Below, piece after piece: positions 57,001 through 62,105 of a stretch of 64,000 nt of DNA (within the stretch, counting starts at the first letter, position 1; every line of letters begins with the position of its first letter). The notes beneath the pieces were generated by a model, which was not told where the DNA came from, did not search any database, and saw only the letters and a list, made by a program, of their open reading frames with translations. The DNA comes from Halichoerus grypus (lineage: Eukaryota > Chordata > Mammalia > Carnivora > Phocidae), in the NCBI RefSeq assembly GCF_964656455.1, contig NC_135721.1, positions 89,012,754 to 89,076,753 of the forward strand. Direction: 5' to 3'. The position numbers were made by a program, and so were the translations under genes.

Positions 57001-59223
57001 CATCTTGAAAAATACTCAGATGGGTTTCACTTAGAATTTCACCTTTTTGTAAATGGTTATTCCTCTGGCAGATTTTGGTGATGTTAAAGCAGACTCTGGT
57101 ATTCTTTCTTGTTCCCGCAGACTCTTGTATTCTTTCTTGTTCTCTCTTCTTACTTGAACTTTAAAATGGCACAGATGGAAGGCAGTGCCCTTAACACCTT
57201 TCGTCTCGTCCACGAGGGAATGACTTTTTCTTGGTTTGAACTTGTCTTGCCCACCTCCATGGCCATAGATCTTTTGTAAGGTTGACAGCCTCCTAACCCT
57301 GTGTCCTACGTAATTGCTTTAAGAGCTGCTCCTGGCAGAACCTGGACTAGACCAGTTGTCCTTCTATTGAAGACCACTCAGAGAGTAGCCGCTAGAAGGA
57401 TGATGGTCGTCGGGACACCTGGGTGGCTCAGTCGGTTGGGCCTTCAGCTCAGGTCATGATCTCAGGGTCCTGGGATCGAGTCCCCCATCGGGCTCCCTGC
57501 TCCAAGGAGAGTTGCGGAGAGTCTGCTTCTCCCTGTCCCTCTGCCTGTAGCTCCCCCTGCTTGTGCGCATGTGCGTGCACACGCTCGCGCTCTCTCTCTC
57601 TCTCACAAATGAATAAAATCTTTAAAAAAAAAAAAAAAGAATAATGATCAAGTGATGAGCACAACATAGCCGACTTCACTCAGCTCTCCCACAAGATCCT
57701 ACAGAAGACCAGAAACAGTCTTTTCCTTATTGGTGGAAATTACTGATTTGATAGTGTGCAAACCATTCTGATAAGAGTTTTAGTTTCCCTAGGTTACTCT
57801 TAAATATATCTCCTAGATATGTGTACCTTTGTTAAGATTTTGGGCAAATTGAGAGTGATAGAACTCATCAGCATCCTCCAGGCTCAAACCTGGCATCTGG
57901 AAGAGAAGGACACAGGGACTGTGCTGCATGCTGGCCCAGCTGTAGGAGGGTTGAGAGCTTTTCAGGGAGATAATCTTTGTTGGTAAAAGAAATCTGTCTT
58001 GCCCTCACTGCCACTTCGTTTGCTTAGGAAACTTCATCCCCAGGTCACTTCGTCCAGTATGACAGCACTAAAGTTTCTGGGTTTGGACGTGTGTCGTAAG
58101 TTCTTGTTCTAGTTCCCATTCATAGGAAGTGAGGCTGAAACCCTTGTGAAGTTTGGCCGTCACCGAAATGTAGAATCCCTAACACTCTTGAGTCTCCTCA
58201 CATGTAGGTCGTAACTGTAGGCCCGTGTAAACAAGTCTGTCACTTCATTTGTTGATTTTATGAATAAGATGGAAATCTTGATATTACTCAGTAATGAATA
58301 AAGATGGCATTCTTCTGAGAACTTACGTAGTTACACATATTTGAGAAGGTTCACCTATATCCCAAATTAAGCTCAAATTGAGGAGTAGATTCTAGAAATA
58401 ACTTTACTAGCATTTGCACTAAACAGTTCTTTGTCTATGAGATGCTACAGTTATGTCACTTAAAAATTTTAAGGGAGATTATTTTAAACTAGTTGTTTTG
58501 TGGGTGAATGATAGTTATTTCACATTGCTAAATTGTTTTTAATGGTTTATGTGCAGAATTAAAGAATTACACGTATCCCCTTTTTTCTAGGAGTTGGACG
58601 TTCGATGGAATCCAAGTTGACCTCTTTGGGAATTAAAACTTGTGGAGACTTGCAATATATGACAATGGCAAAACTCCAAAAAGAATTTGGTCCCAAAACA
58701 GGTCAGATGCTTTATAGGTTCTGCCGTGGTTTGGATGATAGACCAGTTCGAACTGAAAAGGAAAGAAAATCTATTTCAGCTGAGATCAACTATGGAATAA
58801 GGTTTACCCAGGTACTGATCTCTTAACGAGTTTTATCCATTTATTTACTGTTCTTTATCTTTTCATCTAGTCCCATCTCTCCAACTAGCCCATAGACTCT
58901 TGTTGCTTGAAGTGAAGACTTTACACTCTTGTTCCTGCAGCTTGTAGGATATAAAGAGTATACATGTTTGATTTTGGAAGTGAAGATACTTGAGAATTGT
59001 TCGGTGTATAGGAAAATAACGTGGGAGTTTTTCTCTTTGTTTTTCCATAGCCAAAAGAAGCGGAAGCTTTTCTTCTGAATCTTTCAGAAGAAATTCAGCG
59101 ACGACTTGAGGCTGCCGGCGTGAAGGGTAAACGCCTGATGCTCAAAGTCATGGTGCGAAAGCCTGGGGCCCCAGTCGAAACCGCGAAATTTGGAGGCCAT
59201 GGGATTTGTGATAACATCGCCAG
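1..59223 (+). CDS. REV1: REV1 DNA repair protein, partial gene (12 exons, both ends outside window)
   Basis: Spliced + strand gene. Join: 1-20, 27099-27267, 30934-31086, 33949-34658, 37201-37308, 38761-38877, 43398-43506, 48483-48611, 50920-51074, 53457-53576, 58591-58811, 59051-59223. Every junction is GT-AG, phases agree, and the 2184 nt read through without a stop. REV1 is a nuclear Y-family polymerase that inserts dCMP opposite template G, abasic sites and bulky lesions; it also recruits other translesion polymerases. The segment matches human residues about 55-782 of 1251 with no net length change up to Glu571: Arg357/Leu358, Asp423 and Asp570/Glu571 fall on their human numbers by codon count. 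Missing here are the N-terminal 54 or so residues and everything after residue 782. The identification rests on recognising the protein; I ran no search. Confidence 0.97.
226..443 (-). mobile_element. Can-SINE (SINEC, tRNA-Lys-derived)
   Basis: Reads T-rich tail first, then the GAGAGAG/CT-tail complement, and ends with the head complement ctgagccacccaggcgcccc. Flanked by a 16-bp direct repeat gaagtacatagtttta at 210-225 and 444-459, so the insertion is clean. Confidence 0.93.
2516..2738 (-). mobile_element. Can-SINE, older copy
   Basis: Oligo-T start, GT-rich variant tail, and head complement cagccacccaggagcccc. The body with gaaatcaagagttagtcgctt matches the older carnivore subfamily. Confidence 0.9.
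2750..2954 (-). mobile_element. Can-SINE, second of an adjacent pair
   Basis: Starts 12 bp after the previous SINE, in the same orientation. A direct repeat ccatcctgttttt flanks it (about 2737-2749 and 2955-2968). Confidence 0.9.
2975..4690 (-). mobile_element. Ancient L1 (L1M-type) 3' part, antisense
   Basis: In + orientation the order is L1 3' UTR complement (ttgtaagaaataatacagag; caaccaggaaattgacattg) followed by ORF2 3' complement (ctcattgtggttttgatttg; gagttctttatatattccag; acattaagcctgtagatcaa). It is highly diverged, with no usable reading frame. Two similar blocks around 3690 and 3810 suggest an internal duplication or rearrangement. Confidence 0.8.
4750..4960 (+). repeat. Possible L2-like fragment
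   Basis: Segments such as cagatatggtggtcgatgg and gagctgggtcttggataa-like text resemble L2-family interior sequence recalled from other mammals. Weak. Confidence 0.3.
5385..5693 (+). mobile_element. L2 LINE 3' end
   Basis: Contains the L2 landmarks in order: aatgtcacctcctctgagac, ttccctgaccaccctt, a short Cys/Thr-rich decayed region, ctagaaccttgcctggcaca, and ttaataaa..ttagttgagtaaatgagtg. An ancient mammal-wide relic in sense orientation. Confidence 0.75.
6545..6745 (+). repeat. MIR-like relic
   Basis: ggctgtgtgattatggacaaatcac followed by a cctcatcagta-type core and a terminal aaatgaaataatg stretch, in the order of a MIR element. Diverged. Confidence 0.5.
7142..7164. repeat. Perfect 11-bp inverted repeat
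   Basis: agaacattctt and its exact complement are separated by one A. It could form a small cruciform, or resemble a heat-shock or steroid-receptor half-site arrangement; no functional evidence. Confidence 0.6.
7592..7737 (+). mobile_element. Can-SINE, older sense copy with shortened tail
   Basis: Head gggcacctgggtagctcagt, body cttgatttcagctcaggtca, then directly an A-rich tail without the usual CT tract. Short direct repeat agaaatt on both sides. Confidence 0.88.
8860..9205 (+). mobile_element. LTR-like fragment (MaLR-type suspected)
   Basis: Text such as gagtagaagtgatatatatc, tgccacagtgactgacagtg, ggatctcagagtaaagatga, gtgaaaaataaacctttgtt and tgttactgcagcataat follows the order of an old mammalian LTR, including an AATAAA-type signal. 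Subfamily not assigned. Confidence 0.45.
9316..9540 (-). mobile_element. Can-SINE, older copy
   Basis: T-rich start, gagggagagagagtg block, and head complement with an expanded C run (cccccccccccc) where ccaccc is expected. Direct repeat tctttggct at 9296-9304 and 9541-9549. Confidence 0.9.
9561..9759 (+). mobile_element. MER-type hAT-Charlie non-autonomous DNA transposon
   Basis: Opens caggggttggcaaacttttt, continues ctgtaaagggccagagcttt and gtgttccaataaaactttat, and closes ttagtttgctgatccttg, a near complement of the opening (terminal inverted repeats). Two related copies lie at 49186 and 61040. Confidence 0.75.
11301..11314 (+). repeat. L1 target-site duplication, left copy
   Basis: aaataaaatgtgga, repeated exactly at 18280-18293. 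It begins within an A-rich context similar to the L1 endonuclease preference. Confidence 0.85.
11480..12345 (+). promoter_or_regulatory. L1 5' UTR, GC-rich promoter region
   Basis: A CpG- and GC-rich block in an otherwise AT-rich intron, immediately after the L1 5' end. Mammalian L1 5' UTRs act as internal promoters; activity here is not shown. Long open stretches on both strands here are by-products of the base composition. Confidence 0.55.
12449..13122 (+). repeat. Tandem duplicated unit in L1 5' UTR
   Basis: Two diverged copies in a row: unit A about 12449-12875 (enlarged by a nested SINE) and unit B about 12876-13122. Shared landmarks, in the same order: a tcattttt/tcatcttt..cagtcatattctat block, tttttgtatat..tatgttttt, ctaacagaccaaaatacac and ctgcctgatcac/cagcctgatcat. 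Confidence 0.7.
12608..12791 (-). mobile_element. Can-SINE nested inside the L1
   Basis: Complement orientation with head complement gagccacccaggcgccc. Flanked by the 12-bp direct repeat aggatacagttt (12596-12607 and 12792-12803). It dates the L1 as older than this SINE insertion. Confidence 0.93.
13247..14143 (+). pseudogene. L1 ORF1 relic
   Basis: Begins at an ATG with [12 protein letters not shown], the carnivore L1 ORF1 start, followed by a coiled-coil-like segment ([20 protein letters not shown]) and [17 protein letters not shown] from the RNA-binding region. The frame is lost near 13435-13443 and again after 13700; the C-terminal part ([20 protein letters not shown]) reappears near 13990 in another frame. 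ORF1p is the RNA-binding chaperone of L1 ribonucleoproteins; this copy cannot encode it. Confidence 0.85.
14206..17770 (+). pseudogene. L1 ORF2 relic (endonuclease and reverse transcriptase)
   Basis: ATG at 14206 ([18 protein letters not shown]), stop at 14290 only 28 codons later. Endonuclease motifs VGDFN (about 14628) and [10 protein letters not shown] (about 14890) lie in different frames. Reverse-transcriptase motifs [13 protein letters not shown] (about 15600), [11 protein letters not shown] (about 15890) and FADD (16269-16280) are preserved. A Cys/His-type C-terminal part runs to AAMSK at 17770. At least four frame changes and several stops; not functional. Confidence 0.88.
17828..17851. 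repeat. (AC)n microsatellite within L1 ORF2 3' region
   Basis: An uninterrupted run of ac dinucleotides of about 11 units, where the L1 consensus would read a short acac. Confidence 0.85.
18280..18293 (+). repeat. L1 target-site duplication, right copy
   Basis: aaataaaatgtgga, identical to 11301-11314. It lies 23 bp after the main A-run of the L1 tail. Confidence 0.85.
19011..19187 (+). mobile_element. Can-SINE, sense
   Basis: Head ggtgcctggtggctcagttg, body cttggtttcagctcaggtca, CT-rich tail, and aaataaataaataaatctt before the A-run. Imperfect direct repeat tttggaaaagtt / tttgggaaagtt. Confidence 0.9.
19695..20285 (-). mobile_element. Ancient L1 3' end, antisense, split by a SINE
   Basis: Complement of an L1M 3' UTR: attacacaaagtttaccact, caagtatagccaccttgttg, ctccccccacccccgaaacc, gagatacctcaaagaagtag and ttaaggctgaataatatatc. 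The Can-SINE at 19765-19955 interrupts it. Confidence 0.7.
19765..19955 (-). mobile_element. Can-SINE nested in an old L1
   Basis: T-rich start and head complement gagccacccaggcgtccc. Target duplication of the taccacttttattttta type on both sides. Confidence 0.92.
20621..20834 (+). mobile_element. Can-SINE with duplicated CT-rich tail unit
   Basis: Head gggtacctgggtggctcagt. The tail carries a 24-bp unit (tgcttctcc..cccactccccc) twice in tandem. Target duplication aaagcagctaatgag / aaagcagctaataag on both sides. Confidence 0.93.
20883..21082 (-). mobile_element. Can-SINE, inverted partner of the previous copy
   Basis: T-rich start and head complement gagccacccaggtgccc. Target duplication ggtggatgttttt / ggtggatattttt. 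It lies 48 bp after the sense copy, tail to tail. Confidence 0.92.
22346..22534 (-). mobile_element. Can-SINE
   Basis: T-rich start, gacagagagacacggcgaga block, and head complement gagccacccaggcgcacg. A 16-bp direct repeat actcgtttacattttt at 22330-22345 and 22535-22550. Confidence 0.93.
22855..22985 (+). repeat. MIR-like relic
   Basis: Follows MIR order: tggagacagaaacctggacc, gctgtatgtgacttcggaag, ccttagtctctctgatcttt. Short and diverged. Confidence 0.5.
23705..23935 (-). repeat. MIR relic, antisense
   Basis: Complement of a MIR: cagccctctgaggcagtatt, tttacatatgagaaaagtga, gttaagtaacttgcttgagg, then ggattgagctaggattt. The core region is well recognisable. Confidence 0.7.
24050..24275. repeat. 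Old LINE/L2-like relic with foreign insert
   Basis: Outer parts (gtgtactgaacacctgcttt and cagacaaggttcctgccctt..aacaagtaaacaaatagg) match a common mammalian relic. The middle (24102-24157) does not fit it and has copies elsewhere in this window; see findings. Confidence 0.5.
24521..24720 (+). mobile_element. Can-SINE, sense
   Basis: Head gggcgcctgggtggctcagt, ggctcaggtcatgatcctgg, CT tail, and aaataaatagataaaatctt. A 13-bp direct repeat atatcaaaaagct (24508-24520 and 24724-24736). Confidence 0.94.
25683..25905 (+). mobile_element. Old hAT-like DNA transposon fragment
   Basis: tgcactgtccagtttggtaa, ggcacttgaagtgtggctag, agacttagtataaaaaaat and tgttgattatatgttgaaga follow, in order, a mammal-wide DNA transposon I know but cannot name to subfamily. 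A related piece in the other orientation is at 55965. Confidence 0.5.
27099..27267 (+). CDS. REV1: REV1 window exon 2 (BRCT domain core)
   Basis: Acceptor TTTTACAG, donor GTAAGT; 169 nt. It starts with two bases of split Asp61 and ends with AG of Ser117. It encodes [20 protein letters not shown] at its start and RPEWIVES at its end. These are hallmark BRCT features: the glycine pair (Gly76 is the residue hit by the classical rev1-1-type mutation) and the conserved Trp of the last helix. The REV1 BRCT domain binds PCNA and primer-template DNA and helps chromatin localisation (known for the family). The reading frame is intact. Confidence 0.97.
27268..30933 (+). other. REV1: REV1 intron between window exons 2 and 3
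   Basis: 3666 bp. It contains a 5'-truncated antisense carnivore L1 end (28720-28946) and, near 27530-27640, a faint L2-like segment. The rest is AT-rich unique-looking sequence without coding evidence. Confidence 0.9.
28720..28946 (-). mobile_element. 5'-truncated carnivore L1 3' end, antisense
   Basis: Starts with the tail complement and runs into the carnivore L1 3' UTR complement (ttaatcaccatacattacat, aacacccagtgctccatgca, ggttcctctccccctctg). A 12-bp direct repeat tcatctattttt at 28708-28719 and 28947-28958 marks target-primed insertion. Confidence 0.88.
30934..31086 (+). CDS. REV1: REV1 window exon 3 (end of BRCT domain and linker)
   Basis: Acceptor TTTGTTTCAG, donor GTAAGT; 153 nt. 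It completes Ser117, then reads [15 protein letters not shown] and continues to AKQLNNRV, with Val168 split after two bases. The first part closes the BRCT fold (to about residue 131). The rest opens the Pro/Ser-rich linker between BRCT and the polymerase core, and here the sequence differs most from human as I recall it ([20 protein letters not shown] region). Confidence 0.96.
31087..33948 (+). other. REV1: REV1 intron between window exons 3 and 4
   Basis: 2862 bp. One antisense Can-SINE near its 3' end (33442-33645); otherwise AT-rich with nothing recognisable. Confidence 0.9.
33442..33645 (-). mobile_element. Can-SINE
   Basis: ttaaagatttatttatttat start with expanded (tatt)n, and head complement gagccacccaggtgccc. 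Target duplication agtttttctttttc / agtttttatttttc. Confidence 0.93.
33949..34658 (+). CDS. REV1: REV1 window exon 4 (large linker exon with N-digit, Arg357/Leu358)
   Basis: Acceptor TGCTATAG, donor GTAGAT; 710 nt, the largest exon here. It encodes residues 169-404: an acidic, Ser/Asn-rich segment that looks disordered, then the conserved [20 protein letters not shown] block. In human REV1 the Arg of this block (357, codon 34514-34516) pairs with incoming dCTP in place of the template base, and the next Leu (358) holds the flipped-out template G. Both are present. The exon ends [21 protein letters not shown]. The frame remains open a few codons into the next intron, which has no meaning by itself. 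Confidence 0.98.
35785..36045 (+). repeat. MIR relic, sense
   Basis: tggctttggagttcgataat, gtgaatcctggccctgctgc, ctctctgggtctcagtttcc and gtagtgagaacttggtaaat, in MIR order. Confidence 0.65.
36504..36728 (+). repeat. MIR relic, sense
   Basis: cagaccgcctggggttgatt, then ctgtaaaatgggcataataa, ttacctcagcattgttgtga and caaacactcaataacagtag, in MIR order. Confidence 0.7.
37201..37308 (+). CDS. REV1: REV1 window exon 5 (palm, first catalytic Asp423)
   Basis: Acceptor TTCCTTCTAG, donor GTCTGT (a weaker donor than its neighbours, with C at +3); 108 nt. It completes Gly405 and encodes residues 406-440, ending before split Gly441. The block [15 protein letters not shown] is the first palm strand of a Y-family polymerase. 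The first Asp (codon 37254-37256, residue 423 by count) is the first metal ligand. The downstream IRDRPDLRG block leads into the fingers. Confidence 0.97.
37309..38760 (+). other. REV1: REV1 intron between window exons 5 and 6
   Basis: 1452 bp of AT-rich sequence. No repeat or gene recognised. Confidence 0.9.
38761..38877 (+). CDS. REV1: REV1 window exon 6 (fingers, [11 protein letters not shown] block)
   Basis: Acceptor TTCCTCACAG after a T-rich tract, donor GTACAA; 117 nt. It encodes residues 441-479, beginning [20 protein letters not shown] and ending [12 protein letters not shown]. The KPVAV strand is the usual Y-family finger/palm element that follows the first catalytic strand. It ends with the first base of a split codon, completed in two possible ways by the tandem acceptor of the next exon. 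Confidence 0.97.
38878..43397 (+). other. REV1: REV1 intron between window exons 6 and 7
   Basis: 4520 bp. The only notable content is the antisense coding relic at about 41069-41642. The remainder shows nothing recognisable. Confidence 0.9.
41069..41642 (-). pseudogene. Unrecognised antisense coding relic, probable processed pseudogene
   Basis: On the minus strand a 120-codon open frame starts at 41642 ([10 protein letters not shown]) and includes a heptad-like coiled coil ([20 protein letters not shown]) and [15 protein letters not shown]. It hits a stop at 41280. A second open stretch overlaps it in another frame (41290-41069, [14 protein letters not shown] to WLHWSV), as if one protein had been split by a frameshift. 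Composition is more GC-rich than the surrounding intron. I do not recognise the parent gene. No clear poly-A or target duplication was seen, so a retrocopy is inferred, not shown; chance reading frames remain possible. Confidence 0.45.
43395..43400 (+). promoter_or_regulatory. REV1: NAGNAG tandem splice acceptor (AAGCAG)
   Basis: Two AGs three bases apart (43396-43397 and 43399-43400) precede window exon 7, after a poor A/T-rich pyrimidine tract. Both keep the frame: the upstream site gives Ala-Glu-Ile, the downstream site Glu-Ile. Human REV1 is known, from memory, to have two isoforms differing by one residue through an alternative in-frame splice site (1251 and 1250 aa), which fits this site. 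Confidence 0.8.
43398..43506 (+). CDS. REV1: REV1 window exon 7 (fingers segment, tandem acceptor)
   Basis: Donor GTATGT; 109 nt from the first acceptor or 106 nt from the second (start 43401). It encodes (A)[20 protein letters not shown] then [12 protein letters not shown], ending with AG of residue 516. It is a REV1-specific finger-region stretch followed by the SCSYEAR Y-family motif. Using the first acceptor gives one extra Ala and keeps exact human isoform-1 numbering downstream. Confidence 0.96.
43766..43968 (-). mobile_element. Can-SINE
   Basis: Oligo-T start, gagagagagcacgcgcgtgc block, and head complement gagtcacccaggcgcccc. Direct repeat of the tggac..gtcattttt type on both sides. 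Confidence 0.92.
44027..44243 (-). mobile_element. Can-SINE, older copy
   Basis: T-rich start, gaaaccaagagtcggacgct body, and head complement gagcaacccaggcgcccc. Direct repeat aaagaattagat at 44015-44026 and 44244-44255. Confidence 0.92.
44812..44910 (-). repeat. Short L1 3' end scrap, antisense
   Basis: attgagatataattgacata, then ttagtttcaggtgtacagca and ataatgatttgataatatgt: the usual complement of an old L1 3' UTR. The next SINE is inserted just after it. Confidence 0.7.
44928..45124 (+). mobile_element. Can-SINE, young sense copy
   Basis: Complete: head gggcacctgggtggctcagt, CT tail, aaataaataaaatctt and a pure A-run. A perfect 17-bp direct repeat aaaagttgggattgttc (44911-44927 and 45125-45141). 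Candidate polymorphic or lineage-specific insertion. Confidence 0.95.
48483..48611 (+). CDS. REV1: REV1 window exon 8 (palm/fingers)
   Basis: Acceptor TTTTCTAG, donor GTACAG; 129 nt. It encodes [20 protein letters not shown] followed by [20 protein letters not shown] and ends TLA with AG of Ser559. The GIRNGM..AKQLCP motif is the conserved Y-family helix-turn (Arg/Lys contacts to the incoming nucleotide triphosphate are known in this region). No break seen. Confidence 0.97.
48612..50919 (+). other. REV1: REV1 intron between window exons 8 and 9
   Basis: 2308 bp. It carries a decayed MER-type hAT copy (about 49186-49365). A 108-codon open stretch at 49735-50061 has no recognisable domain and no splice context, and I take it as chance. 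Confidence 0.88.
49186..49365 (+). mobile_element. MER-type hAT DNA transposon, decayed
   Basis: taggagtcagcatatttttt, ctataaagggctagataagg, gtgttccattaaatatttat and ggccaaggttcgtcgaca mirror the copy at 9561 block by block. Confidence 0.65.
50920..51074 (+). CDS. REV1: REV1 window exon 9 (palm, catalytic Asp570-Glu571)
   Basis: Acceptor GTCGACAG, donor GTTAGT; 155 nt. It completes Ser559 and encodes residues 560-610. The motif [10 protein letters not shown] carries the second and third carboxylates: Asp570 (50951-50953) and Glu571 (50954-50956), which coordinate the two catalytic metals. The exon ends [14 protein letters not shown], the start of the conserved SxGIGxNxLLA palm motif, which the next exon completes. 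Confidence 0.98.
51075..53456 (+). other. REV1: REV1 intron between window exons 9 and 10
   Basis: 2382 bp, noticeably richer in G+C than most introns here, with an unassigned segment at 51930-52400. The T-rich tract before 53457 is the acceptor pyrimidine tract. Confidence 0.88.
51930..52400. other. GC-richer unassigned segment, possible old interspersed repeat
   Basis: Starts near tgatgacacagagcagccaa and includes a run of short open frames on both strands. It looks like an LTR or other repeat by texture (ggtttttattccttacacct; gtggggccacatggggaagc), but I cannot name it and saw no terminal duplication. Confidence 0.25.
53457..53576 (+). CDS. REV1: REV1 window exon 10 (palm/thumb boundary)
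   Basis: Acceptor TTTATAG after a long T tract, donor GTAAAT; 120 nt. It encodes residues 611-650: [20 protein letters not shown], then a segment rich in Glu/Asp ending LVSNLPG. The SN.LLA..A...AKPDG signature is diagnostic of Y-family polymerases (the Lys of AKPDG contacts DNA or the triphosphate in relatives). Confidence 0.97.
55965..56130 (-). mobile_element. Old hAT-like DNA transposon fragment, antisense
   Basis: aaaattcagttcctcattta, cactagccacattctggtgc, tggattggacagcacagata and gaaagttctactggacggtg are the complement-side landmarks of the same family as 25683. Confidence 0.6.
57089..57144 (+). repeat. 28-bp tandem duplication
   Basis: gcagactctggtattctttc..ttccc followed directly by gcagactcttgtattctttc..ttctc; two mismatches between units. 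Confidence 0.85.
57413..57639 (+). mobile_element. Can-SINE, sense, with rearranged body
   Basis: Head gggacacctgggtggctcag, a shortened A/B-box region, an extra ccaaggagagttgcggagag insert, and a GT/CT tail before aaatgaataaaatctt and the A-run. Imperfect flanking repeat gaaggatgatg / gaataatgat. Confidence 0.9.
58591..58811 (+). CDS. REV1: REV1 window exon 11 (thumb, helix-hairpin-helix)
   Basis: Acceptor TTTTTTCTAG, donor GTACTG; 221 nt, ending in phase 0. It encodes residues 651-724. It opens with [20 protein letters not shown], the thumb helix-hairpin-helix that grips the DNA backbone, then [20 protein letters not shown], and ends [10 protein letters not shown]. The next intron is only 239 bp, the shortest here. 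Confidence 0.97.
58812..59050 (+). other. REV1: REV1 short intron between window exons 11 and 12
   Basis: 239 bp, phase 0, donor GTACTG and acceptor CCATAG. No repeats. Confidence 0.93.
59051..59223 (+). CDS. REV1: REV1 window exon 12 (start of little finger/PAD)
   Basis: Acceptor TTTTCCATAG, donor GTAAGC; 173 nt. It starts in phase 0 with [20 protein letters not shown] and encodes residues 725-781, plus AG of the next codon. The [15 protein letters not shown] strand belongs to the little-finger (polymerase-associated) domain. The exon ends [11 protein letters not shown]. The expected next peptide (TVTLDQAT-like) was not found before the window ends. Confidence 0.96.
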
Positions 59224-60555
59224 GTAAGCTTATGTGTAAGAGGAGTTTGGCTAATTGATTATTTCGGTGCAGGTTATTAGAATTAATAGGAAAAAGAAGA
59301 AAACCAAGGAGGAGTCTGAATAAAGATCTGTACACTCTGAGGTTATCAGATGTTCAGCCAAGGCCGTTGCCGGCGTGTCACTGCCCTCGGGTTCGGCTGC
59401 TCACAGGAACCTGTGTGCCTGAGCTTCGGAGGGAGTCTTCAGGCTGTGGACTTCCGTGCACGGACAGAAGGAAAGGGTGGCGACAGGGCCGGGGGGGAGA
59501 GGTCAGCGTGGTGATTCAGAAAGTGATTTTAATGAGACATTGGCTTTATTTGGGGAGGTATGGTTTTTGTTTCTGAAATGATTAATTTTTGTAGTCTCTG
59601 CAAACTGGTAGAAAGCATTTAAACCCCCCCCCCCTTTCTTTTTAATGTAAGGGCCACTGCTGTGAAACTTCATGTAAAGTTTGTGACCAAAAGAAAAAAC
59701 TTGTGTACCGTTTTATATGCCAACAGTACACTGTATTTTATCTGTTAAATCAATCAAAGCTTTGAGACTTCTGACCCTGAAAGCCACACATAAGGAATTG
59801 TGTGTAAAAAAGAAGAAGTTTTGTGAAGGGTGAGCTCCTGCCAACCACCCCAGTCCCGTTCGTGTGTACGGTGATGTTGTCAGGAGTCGCGAGAGGACCG
59901 CTCTCAGTTGCACGCAGCTGCGGCTTGTCATTCACGCCTTTGTTCACCGGGAAAACAAGGATTACAAATTATACGTGCAACAACAGATTAATAAAATATA
60001 TTTCTGTGCAGTTGGTAATCTTTAACTGTTACATTTACCTATTTTAATAAACATTTTGATGTATCCATCTTTCAAATGGTAGGTAGTTAAATACACTGTT
60101 AGTGATCATTTCTATAATAAGTTCATTGTTAGGCCCTAACTCTGGAAGAGAATGATCTTTTTACACGTGGTTTCTGTGGGAAAATCAGATTACCTTTTCT
60201 GGAACTTGATTTTTTTAAGATACCTGGGAAGGATCATCCAAAAACGAAATCATTTTTCTTTGGGAAGAGAACTGGCAGTTTCCTCTTTTCGTGTCTGTGT
60301 TTTTAAAGATCTTATAGTTGCTTAGCATTGTCTGTTTTGGTGGGGTTCACTTCCTCTAATCTGAATAAGAAAATCAGCCTTCTTTCAGTCCTTTGTGAAG
60401 AGAATCCAGGTACTCCAAAAATGTAATTTTAACATTAAGAAAACTAGGATTAATTATACTTTATCCCCCCGGCTCCTAGTTGAAGGATAATAGCCTTTCT
60501 GTAAGCACGTTATCTGCTTGCTGTTGTTGGTATTTGTTCCGTTTTTGTCCTGAAC

Positions 60556-60800
60556 TTAAAAAGTTTTATTAGGAAAATTTAAAACATTTAAAAGTAGAAA
60601 GAACAGTAGAGTGAACCCCTGTGAACCCACTACCGGACTCGCTCCTCTGATGCCATCCTTCCTCCCCTTCTTCCCAGTGATTTTGAAGCAAATCTCCGAT
60701 ACTGTCTCTTTTCTTCCACAAATATTTCGGTGTTCATCTCTAACGAGGTGAGGACTCGGTTGAGTAACCACAGGACAGTTCACAGTGTGCTGTGCGTAGC
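60556..60800 (-). repeat. Old L1-like 3' relic, antisense
   Basis: ttttattaggaaaatttaaa, cagtagagtgaacccctgtg, gtgattttgaagcaaatctc and atatttcggtgttcatctct follow a well-known mammalian L1 3'-end complement. Diverged. Confidence 0.5.
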
Positions 60801-61039
60801 CGGCGGTCAAGTGTACATTTTGCTGTGCCCTTAAAATACTTTGGAGAAAATGATAATGTAAAAGAGCACGTGATTAATCAAAACAGGTGTAATTTTATAA
60901 ATGTTACCAACATACAGACCAGTTGTAAACCATTAACTTAAACCTAACGTTGCGGTGGTGTTCTGACTGCATGAGGAATGCTTTAGGTGAGGGATTATGA
61001 AATACTCTAACACTGACCATATATTTCCTCTATCTCCCG

Positions 61040-61216
61040 GGTTGACACACTGTTTCCTGTGGGCCATATCCAGCCTGGGGCCTGTTTTTATGTGGTTTGT
61101 GTGAGCCAAGAATGATATTTATGTAAACGTTTGTGAAAAGCGAAGACTGTGAGAGGACCATAAAGCACAGGTGATTTCTGGCCCTTTCCAGAAAAAGTCT
61201 GTGGGCCGCTACTGTA
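61040..61216 (-). mobile_element. MER-type hAT DNA transposon, antisense
   Basis: ttgacacactgtttcctgtg, gggccatatccagcctgggg, and ctggccctttccagaaaaag at the other end: the complement of the copies at 9561 and 49186. The centre differs. Confidence 0.65.
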
Positions 61217-62105
61217 ATCCCAGCTGCAGTCATGTTGGGCTGAGTCAAGAAGTGGTACTCCGCATTCCATGATTCTCTCACCTCTTGTCATTGGCCTTGA
61301 TCAAAAGCTATGTGGCAATCATGTGCCTCCCAGACTCTGATATGTTACAGTACTGTAAGAGAAAGGGCACATTTTAAATTGCATATCAAAGAGCCATGTG
61401 TAAGTTGAAATCTTTGGCTTGATTATCACATAGGAAAAGTTTTAACAGTTTTCTTTTGGGGAAAGAATTTCCCCCCTTGGCGTTCTTTTGTATATATGTG
61501 TTTTTAATTTGAATTTTATACACACACACACAGAGTCCTTTGCACTACTTCTCTTCCATTGCCTATTCTTGTTTCCCCTGTGTGTGCATTTCCTTTGCCC
61601 CCCTCAGTGTTCCACGAGGGTGAGCGTGTGCACGCTGCACATGGTTGGTCCTAGAGTCTGCTGTGACCACATTTCCTTTTTTGTGGAACTTGTTTGTCCT
61701 GGAGTTACTGAGCATCTCGTTTTGTTTGTTGGCTTTTTTGTGAATTTGCCACTGAGTTTTATCCCCAAATTCCCTCCTAGTGTGTTTCAGTACACCAGTT
61801 AATCACCTGGTTTGATCTTTTTTCTTGGAGCGCTCTCTCGGGTCCCTCCCTTGTGCCCACGCAATCGGGGATTAGACGTACTGTAGAGTGGGAGTCAAGG
61901 GGTGTCCCTTCTCTATGATCTGTGTAGGATCCTTGTTTTCCTGGATCCCAGGTCTCCTTCTCCTAGTATCTAGTGAGAAAGAATACTTGGGTGTAAGTTG
62001 TTTTGAACCTGTCTATCCTCATGCTCAGTAGCTTTGCTGACTTAAAAGTTATAGTTAGAAATCATTTTTCCTCATTTAAAGACTCCATTGTCCTCTTTTT
62101 TCCAG

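Larger units (their letters stand above)
53577..58590 (+). other. REV1: REV1 intron between window exons 10 and 11
   Basis: 5014 bp. It includes an old hAT-like fragment (55965-56130), a 28-bp tandem duplication (57089-57144) and a sense Can-SINE (57413-57639). Nothing coding was recognised in 53600-55960 or 56150-57080. Confidence 0.88.
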
